Source of the DNA: Firmicutes bacterium UBA5496
GTDB taxonomy: Bacteria > Bacillota > Proteinivoracia > UBA4975
Length of the DNA stretch: 6,978 nucleotides
Direction of reading: 5' to 3'
Assembly: GCA_002427015.1 (NCBI GenBank)
Contig: DIPE01000089.1
Location: 39,019 to 45,996 of the forward strand
Positions 4,868 to 6,978 of this stretch are shown here, in pieces. The translations under genes and the position numbers were made by a program. The notes under the pieces are model-generated. The model saw only the letters and a program-made list of their open reading frames with translations, did not search any database and had not been told where the DNA came from. The first letter of the stretch is position 1. Each line of letters opens with the position of its first letter.

Positions 4868-5425
4868 TCAATCATTCTGAACACGCCAATATCCATCTTT
4901 GTTTCTGGCAAGCAATTGTTCTACAACCATATCACGCCGCAGTGTACAAAAATCATCGTGAAAATCGGCAATTATGATATTCACTTCTCGTTCGGTATAT
5001 ATCTTGCCAAATTCAAAAGACTGGACAATCACCTCCAAAACAATCCGTTTCTTTTTGCGCTGCGCCGGGATTGTTTTGAGTTTCCCATATTCAAAGAAAG
5101 CATTGACTACTTTTCGCCGGTATTCTGCGTCTCTCTGGGACTGTATTTGTGCATCGTCGGATTCCTCTTGAATAATGTCGAGAAGGCTTGTATTGAAACA
5201 CTCTCTGCAAAGGGAATACATTGTGTAATATTGCTTCTTGTATGAAGTCACGGCGCCGGCATCGGCCAGTTTTTTTAAGTGGAAAGAGATTGTGGGCGCG
5301 GTTAATCCTAAGCGTTCGGCTAGTCGTTCCACATACATATCTTCGATTGCAAGTGACTTTAATATTTGCAGCCTTGATTTATCTGACAAGCACTTGAACA
5401 GGCGAATGGCCTCGGCCTCTGTCAC
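4868..5425 (-). CDS. ArsR-family winged-helix regulator with C-terminal DUF2087 domain
   Basis: This 185-residue DNA-binding protein has an ArsR-type winged helix at about residues 5-71: F-K-C-L-S-D-K-S-R-L-Q-I-L-K-S-L, recognition region L-T-A-P-T-I-S-F-H-L-K-K-L (41-53), and the wing G-A-V-T-S-Y-K-K-Q-Y-Y-T-M-Y-S-L. A C73-x-x-C76 pair and a linker follow. DUF2087 then covers about 108-182, with L-K-T-I-P-A-Q-R-K-K-K-R, Y-T-E-R-E-V-N and F-H-D-D-F-C-T-L-R-R-D-M. The function of DUF2087 is not established. No classical ArsR metal box is evident. The GTG at 5425 is preferred over the ATG at 5440 because GGGGGGA sits seven bases upstream, homologues start close to the helix, and its G is shared with the upstream gene's stop (TAGTG), a typical coupling. 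Target genes are unknown; autoregulation from the promoter at 5998-6027 is plausible. Confidence 0.88.
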   Translation of the reverse strand: MTEAEAIRLFKCLSDKSRLQILKSLAIEDMYVERLAERLGLTAPTISFHLKKLADAGAVTSYKKQYYTMYSLCRECFNTSLLDIIQEESDDAQIQSQRDAEYRRKVVNAFFEYGKLKTIPAQRKKKRIVLEVIVQSFEFGKIYTEREVNIIIADFHDDFCTLRRDMVVEQLLARNKDGYWRVQND

Positions 5426-5796
5426 TACTTGTCCCCCCATATTTTTTCAAATGTTTCTCGGATTTCTGCAATCGCTTCCAGCTTGATGCTTTCATAGTGT
5501 ATCTTTTCAACATCTCCGTGCTCAGCTGCTTTAGCATACGCAATTTTCCAATTCGCCGGGATTTGCTCTGTCTTTCCCAAAAAGAAATCCTTGATTTCTG
5601 CTGAGCTTCCGGATTTCACCGTCCTGATGGCCACTGACAAAACTGTCTTAAAAATATCGAACACATTGGCGCGAATCTTCATAAATGTTGCCTCGTCAGC
5701 TCGGTTATCTGCCAGTAATTCCTTCTGTCTTTGCTGGCAAGCGGCAATTTCTTCGTTAAAATACACAAAGACCGCGTTTTGAGTTTGTTCGTTCAC
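5425..5796 (-). CDS. Conserved helical protein of unknown function, partner of the ArsR-DUF2087 regulator
   Basis: This 123-residue protein begins with GTG after a GAGGTG ribosome binding site. It is hydrophilic, predicted mostly alpha-helical, with no membrane segment or signal peptide and one cysteine near residue 20. Recognisable blocks are R-A-N-V-F-D-I-F-K-T-V-L-S-V-A, F-F-L-G-K-T-E-Q-I-P-A-N-W and I-K-L-E-A-I-A-E-I-R-E-T-F-E-K-I-W-G. I cannot assign a named family or activity. Its stop shares one base with the GTG of the regulator (TAGTG), so the two are made together and the regulator may act with it or on it. A ligand-binding or co-regulator role is only a guess from the pairing. The pair is AT-richer than the rarA operon, consistent with a mobile accessory cassette. 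Confidence 0.75.
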   Translation of the reverse strand: MNEQTQNAVFVYFNEEIAACQQRQKELLADNRADEATFMKIRANVFDIFKTVLSVAIRTVKSGSSAEIKDFFLGKTEQIPANWKIAYAKAAEHGDVEKIHYESIKLEAIAEIRETFEKIWGDK

Positions 5797-5991
5797 GCTA
5801 GCACCTCACTTAAATTAATATCGCCAAAACCCAGTTCCCAGATTGTGCGCGCTGCTCAGGAAAGATTCTCAAAATATGCTGTCACCTGAGCATTGTTGCG
5901 ACGGACAACCTTTTCCGTTTTTAATTGTCAATCGGACTTTCATGCGTTGGATATAGTCATCAGCTCCCTTGCCTCATAGTATCATCCTTCC
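5797..5991 (-). promoter_or_regulatory. Long 5' leader of the ArsR-DUF2087 cassette
   Basis: About 195 bases separate the predicted transcription start near 5991 from the GTG at 5796. The leader holds a perfect 8-bp inverted repeat, TGCTCAGG (5853-5860) and CCTGAGCA (5885-5892), with a 24-base loop and no U-tail, so it is not a terminator. It also holds a 24-codon ATG frame (5943 down to 5869). No known riboswitch core is recognisable. The leader could be a regulatory RNA, or the remains of a decayed small gene whose promoter is now used by the cassette. Confidence 0.4.
5869..5943 (-). CDS. Possible 24-residue ORF or gene remnant in the leader
   Basis: The minus-strand ATG at 5943 opens M-K-V-R-L-T-I-K-N-G-K-G-C-P-S-Q-Q-C-S-G-D-S-I-F before TGA. 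The same frame is open upstream for 11 further codons (G-K-G-A-D-D-Y-I-Q-R) after a stop. The pattern K-V-x-x-T-I-K...G-x-C-P...G-D-x-I-F loosely recalls the N-terminus of the small TIGR04076 family. No good ribosome binding site fits the ATG. It may be a pseudogene fragment or chance. Confidence 0.2.
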   Translation of the reverse strand: MKVRLTIKNGKGCPSQQCSGDSIF

Positions 5992-5997
5992 TTTCCG

Positions 5998-6027
5998 ATT
6001 ATATAATAGTCTATATGCATGTGTCAA
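5998..6027 (-). promoter_or_regulatory. Near-consensus sigma-A promoter of the ArsR-DUF2087 cassette
   Basis: On the minus strand TTGACA (6027-6022) and TATAAT (6003-5998) are both perfect consensus hexamers with an 18-base spacer. Within the spacer and -10, ATATA and TATAT flank a 6-base centre, a symmetry that could be an ArsR-type operator. A promoter this strong usually needs a repressor, which fits an autoregulated ArsR cassette, but that is inference. Confidence 0.85.
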
Positions 6028-6072
6028 TTCCTTTTAGATATATATAAAAACAAATTTCCTGAGACAAGAGAT

Positions 6073-6114
6073 CCTCCCCACAGATTCCAAAGAGTATTTT
6101 TTTGGCTGGGGAGG
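6073..6114 (+). promoter_or_regulatory. Nested hairpin upstream of the PRC-barrel gene
   Basis: CCTCCCCA (6073-6080) and TGGGGAGG (6107-6114) are perfect reverse complements, and inside them CCAAA (6087-6091) pairs with TTTGG (6101-6105). AGTATT (6093-6098) can instead pair with AATACT just downstream (6116-6121). The alternative pairings lie 24-30 bases before the start codon. It could be a 5' regulatory structure; no T-tail follows, so it is not a terminator. Confidence 0.35.
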
Positions 6115-6144
6115 GAATACTGCAAAGTGACAGGGGGGAAGCGA

Positions 6145-6657
6145 ATGCAAAGGGCCAGTGATTTGCTTGGGCTGCCGGTGGCAGATGCCAACAATAGTCC
6201 CCTGGGAGCAGTGGGGGAAATTTTGCTGGATTTCGCTCGGGAGCGCCTGGGGGCCCTCTTAATTGCGGACAAGAACTTCCCGGAACCCGGCTTAATCCCA
6301 GCAGAGGACATAGTCTTTGCCCCCGAAGTCCTTACTGTCCCCGCAGATGCCATCATCCGCGGCGATGGCGCAGTCATTCTCCGTCAGGGCAAAATTACTC
6401 TGGAAGAGGCCCGCAAGCTTTCGGTAGTGACCAATTCCGGCAGCAGATTAGGCAATGTGGCAGACTTGATTCTCGACGGCATTCAGCTTGTGGCCCTGGA
6501 GCTTTCCGACGGCCTGCTCCAGGATGTGTTTGAGGGCAGGAATGTTCTCTCTTTGCCTGTGAGCGCCGACCTTGCCCAGGAGAAACTGATTGTTCCCGAG
6601 GGCGCCGGGCTTAAAACTCCCAGTCCGGGAGAATGGCAGTTCAGCCGGGGATTATAA
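6145..6657 (+). CDS. PRC-barrel domain protein (two PRC barrels)
   Basis: PRC-barrels are small beta-barrel adaptor domains found in the photosynthetic reaction-centre H subunit, RimM and many Bacillota proteins of unclear role. This 170-residue protein has two. The first, about residues 2-72, has R-A-S-D-L-L-G-L-P-V, L-G-A-V-G-E-I-L-L-D and L-G-A-L-L-I. The second, about 84-152, has E-A-R-K-L-S-V-V-T-N-S-G-S-R-L-G-N-V-A-D-L-I-L-D and L-V-A-L-E-L-S-D-G. It has no signal peptide or membrane helix, so it is cytoplasmic. The ATG at 6145 is chosen because AGGGGGGAA precedes it by four bases; an upstream ATG at 6019 would lie inside the divergent promoter and has no ribosome binding site. Together with the zinc-ribbon and small membrane genes it forms a probable operon. 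The physiological role is unknown. Confidence 0.87.
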   Translation: MQRASDLLGLPVADANNSPLGAVGEILLDFARERLGALLIADKNFPEPGLIPAEDIVFAPEVLTVPADAIIRGDGAVILRQGKITLEEARKLSVVTNSGSRLGNVADLILDGIQLVALELSDGLLQDVFEGRNVLSLPVSADLAQEKLIVPEGAGLKTPSPGEWQFSRGL

Positions 6658-6674
6658 AACGGAGGTTGATTTTT

Positions 6675-6833
6675 ATGGAGTGTCCCAAGTGCAAATCCCG
6701 GGACACGGGCAAGGTAGCCAACAACCAGTATTATTGTTGGAATTGCTTTGTGCTCTTTAGTTTTGACAACAAGATGCGCCCGTGCCTGTACGAGGTAGAT
6801 ACTGAAGGCACCTTGGTCGCCTTGGAACAATGA
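6675..6833 (+). CDS. Small zinc-ribbon protein
   Basis: This 52-residue protein contains C3-P-K-C6 and C21-W-N-C24, the spacing of a zinc ribbon similar to those of TFIIB or the rubredoxin-knuckle type, plus a fifth cysteine at residue 37. The ATG at 6675 follows GGAGGTTG (6661-6668); an upstream in-frame ATG at 6633 lies inside the PRC-barrel gene and is less likely. It starts 17 bases after the PRC-barrel stop, so the two are probably co-transcribed. Zinc binding is a confident inference from the cysteines. Whether it binds nucleic acid or protein is unknown. Confidence 0.75.
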   Translation: MECPKCKSRDTGKVANNQYYCWNCFVLFSFDNKMRPCLYEVDTEGTLVALEQ

Positions 6834-6849
6834 CAGGAGGTTGTGCCCA

Positions 6850-6978
6850 GTGCGTCGTGGCTATTGGACGGGTTTTTTTATGGGCGGTCTCATAGGAATG
6901 CTGGCCGTCAAGGCCTATGGTGATCAGCTCATGGATTTAATGTATTCTAAGTTGGAGGGTCGTTCCGGGGATATTGCT
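6850..6978 (+). CDS. Small one-pass membrane protein, YtxH-like layout (3' partial)
   Basis: A GTG at 6850 follows AGGAGG (6835-6840) and opens M-R-R-G-Y-W-T-G-F-F-M-G-G-L-I-G-M-L-A-V-K-A-Y-G-D, which continues past the window end (43 codons seen). The glycine-rich hydrophobic segment at about residues 5-21 is a probable membrane helix, followed by a charged segment (D-Q-L-M-D-L-M-Y-S-K-L-E-G-R). The layout recalls YtxH-type small stress or envelope proteins, but the family cannot be fixed without the rest. A second GTG at 6843 is out of frame and soon hits a stop. Confidence 0.65.
   Translation, partial: MRRGYWTGFFMGGLIGMLAVKAYGDQLMDLMYSKLEGRSGDIA

Noticed and set aside
4766..5245. 159-codon plus-strand frame
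   Set aside because: It starts within the rarA terminator and is antisense to the clear ArsR-DUF2087 gene.
6019..6144. Upstream start for the PRC-barrel protein
   Set aside because: The extra 42 codons cross the divergent promoter and hairpin, lack a ribosome binding site and do not look like a PRC domain.
1..6978. CRISPR array, tRNA gene, or phage/defence system
   Set aside because: No regularly spaced repeats, tRNA-like cloverleaf, integrase, nuclease or toxin-antitoxin signature was seen. The single holin-like protein at 121-399 is not enough to suggest a prophage.

Overview
The window looks like chromosomal DNA of a low-to-moderate GC Gram-positive bacterium (Bacillota, most likely a Clostridia or Peptococcia-type lineage). 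The evidence is strong AGGAGG-type ribosome binding sites, GTG starts, sigma-A promoters, U-tailed hairpin terminators, and a 6S RNA directly upstream of tcdA with rarA nearby, a neighbourhood also known from Bacillus subtilis (bsrA-yrvM-yrvN). The species cannot be named from the sequence.

Layout. (1) Positions 1-89 hold the C-terminus of a double zinc-ribbon protein, facing a minus-strand small membrane protein (121-399). (2) Positions 430-1540 are an AT-richer accessory segment. It contains a short promoter-terminator unit (candidate small RNA, about 523-579), a promoter, a 19-codon leader ORF overlapping a membrane-anchored protein of unknown function (746-1306), and a terminator. (3) At 1539-1825 a promoter resembling the one near 490 precedes a 6S RNA, followed within 20 bases by tcdA (1843-2541). 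(4) A terminator and a new TTGACA promoter start the overlapping operon 2638-4707: a CsoR/CstR-family thiol repressor, an RseC-like membrane protein and the AAA+ ATPase RarA. A terminator ends it, and an oppositely oriented terminator closes the next unit. (5) On the minus strand a two-gene cassette (5796 to 4868) encodes an unknown helical protein translationally coupled to an ArsR-type regulator with a DUF2087 tail. It is read from a near-consensus promoter through a leader of roughly 195 nt. (6) On the plus strand from 6145 lie a two-domain PRC-barrel protein, a 52-residue zinc-ribbon protein and the start of a small one-pass membrane protein, tightly spaced.

How the parts fit. 6S RNA (RNA polymerase control), TcdA (tRNA ct6A formation) and RarA (replication-fork maintenance) are housekeeping functions. 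The thiol-sensing repressor overlapping rseC suggests a redox- or sulfur-responsive input to a membrane redox protein, with rarA as a passenger. The most unusual parts are the duplicated promoter block serving two non-coding transcripts, the leader peptide coupled to an unknown surface protein, and the ArsR-DUF2087 pair with its long leader.
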